64,000 bases of DNA. Source: Syngnathus acus. Its lineage: Eukaryota > Chordata > Actinopteri > Syngnathiformes > Syngnathidae. The notes beneath the pieces are model-generated. The model was not told the DNA's origin and ran no database searches. It worked only from the letters and a program-made list of their open reading frames with translations. Below are positions 63,096 through 64,000 of this stretch, piece after piece. Where the stretch lies: assembly GCF_901709675.1 (NCBI RefSeq), contig NC_051089.1:11707976-11771975 (forward strand). The letters run 5' to 3'. Both the position numbers and the translations under genes were made by a program. Each line of letters starts with the position of its first letter. Position 1 is the stretch's first letter.

Positions 63096-64000
63096 GTTTA
63101 ATAATGTGTGACATTGCAGTTTACAGTGCCATGAAAAATGAGCTGCATGTCATGTTCAGAATTAAAACCTAAAAAGCATCACTTGTGTGTTTTCCTTCTT
63201 GTTCTCCTGAGAGGTTATTCATATTGCGATCCCTTTTTTGTAACCTAACCTCTTCCCATCGAGAATCATTTACCGTGTTTTGTTTCCTCTCCTTTTTGCC
63301 ATCGCTGCGTGTGATGTCGGAAATGTAGGAGATGTTTGTCTTTTCACCCGGGTTCCGTTGTCTTTTGTGTGTCTCTCTTGTCTCAAACAGCATGTCAGCT
63401 AGGCAGGGCGGCTCTGGAAGGATGTGTGTGTGAGAAAAAGAGCGTGTGCACTGAATGCAATGTTTCGGAAAAAATGGTACGCCTGCCTCTACACGCACAC
63501 ACGCACATGCACATACACATGCACATACACACACACGCCTTTGGCCTAATGGGAGCTGACACTCTGACAGGCTCTCTGAGCTCTTTATCTGGGCCTCCTG
63601 CCTTAGATTGTTGTGCGTAGCCTTGTGTAGTTGTGTGTTGCAGTTTGTGTGCGTGTGACCCCAGCGGGGGTAGTCGCTAGGCCCCTTAAGAGTTTTTTAA
63701 CCCCCAGCCAGAGTCAGCCTCATTTACATTGAAATGGAAGAGTGGCAGGGCCTCTTTATGGACTGTTTGCGTTTGCTCTATAGAAAAGTCTCAACCCCAC
63801 CCTGCTCACATGTGCGCGCACACATGCACGCTAGATACATGGGAATGCCCGGCTGCAGCTCACATTTTGCCAAATGGTTTGGCGGTTGTGCCCTCTTTAT
63901 GACTATATGAGTGTGTGAGTGCACGTGTATGTGGGAGTTGCTTGAGTTATGGGAGAGAGGGTCAAAGAGGTCTGCTGGATCAGGTCTGTGTTACAGAGGC
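63096..64000. other. Upstream DNA, no gene recognised
   Basis: CA-rich tract at 63491-63537 and alternating CA/GC near 63810-63830. No coding signal recognised before the window ends. Confidence 0.4.

Overview
The window is nuclear DNA from a vertebrate, almost certainly a ray-finned (teleost) fish. The evidence is a many-exon semaphorin gene with GT-AG introns, long AT-rich non-coding stretches, many CA/TG and tetranucleotide microsatellites, and interspersed repeats of types I recognise from fish genomes (tRNA-headed SINEs, hAT-like and Tigger-like MITEs). There are no bacterial-style operons, no CRISPR array and no virus-like genes.

Two protein-coding genes can be supported. Near the left end, on the + strand (3065-4144), is a complete 359-residue E3 ubiquitin ligase of the RNF128/GRAIL (PA domain - transmembrane - RING-H2) family. 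It lies in one uninterrupted open frame, although the mammalian gene has introns, so it may be a retrogene. On the - strand is the whole coding part of a semaphorin-6D gene, which I assembled exon by exon. It has 19 coding exons, running from the start codon at 40077 down to the stop at 28470. All junctions are GT-AG and all reading phases match, giving 1108 residues: signal peptide, Sema domain, PSI domain, stalk, one transmembrane helix and a long cytoplasmic tail ending in the SEMA6D-type C terminus. A long 3' UTR probably runs to about 26.1 kb. At least one non-coding 5' exon (46044-46140) lies upstream, with a GC/pyrimidine-rich candidate promoter zone beside it.

Layout: 1-2.6 kb, upstream DNA with little visible; 2.6-5.0 kb, RNF128-like gene with 5' and 3' flanks; 5.0-26.1 kb, intergenic DNA with MITEs, SINE fragments and short stretches that look like conserved non-coding elements; 26.1-40.1 kb, sema6d 3' UTR and coding exons; 40.1-46.0 kb, the 5' intron, containing a perfect 66-bp palindrome; 46.0-46.5 kb, 5' exon and candidate promoter; 46.5-64 kb, upstream DNA with a foldback transposon carrying a nested SINE, a very long TG repeat and more repeats.

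The two genes are not known to share a pathway: one is an endomembrane ubiquitin ligase, the other a transmembrane guidance cue that signals through class A plexins. I did not find a convincing undescribed biological system. The points most worth a second look are the TG repeat at the splice acceptor of the in-frame PSI exon, the spacerless palindrome, the SINE-in-foldback element, and the intronless RNF128-like gene.
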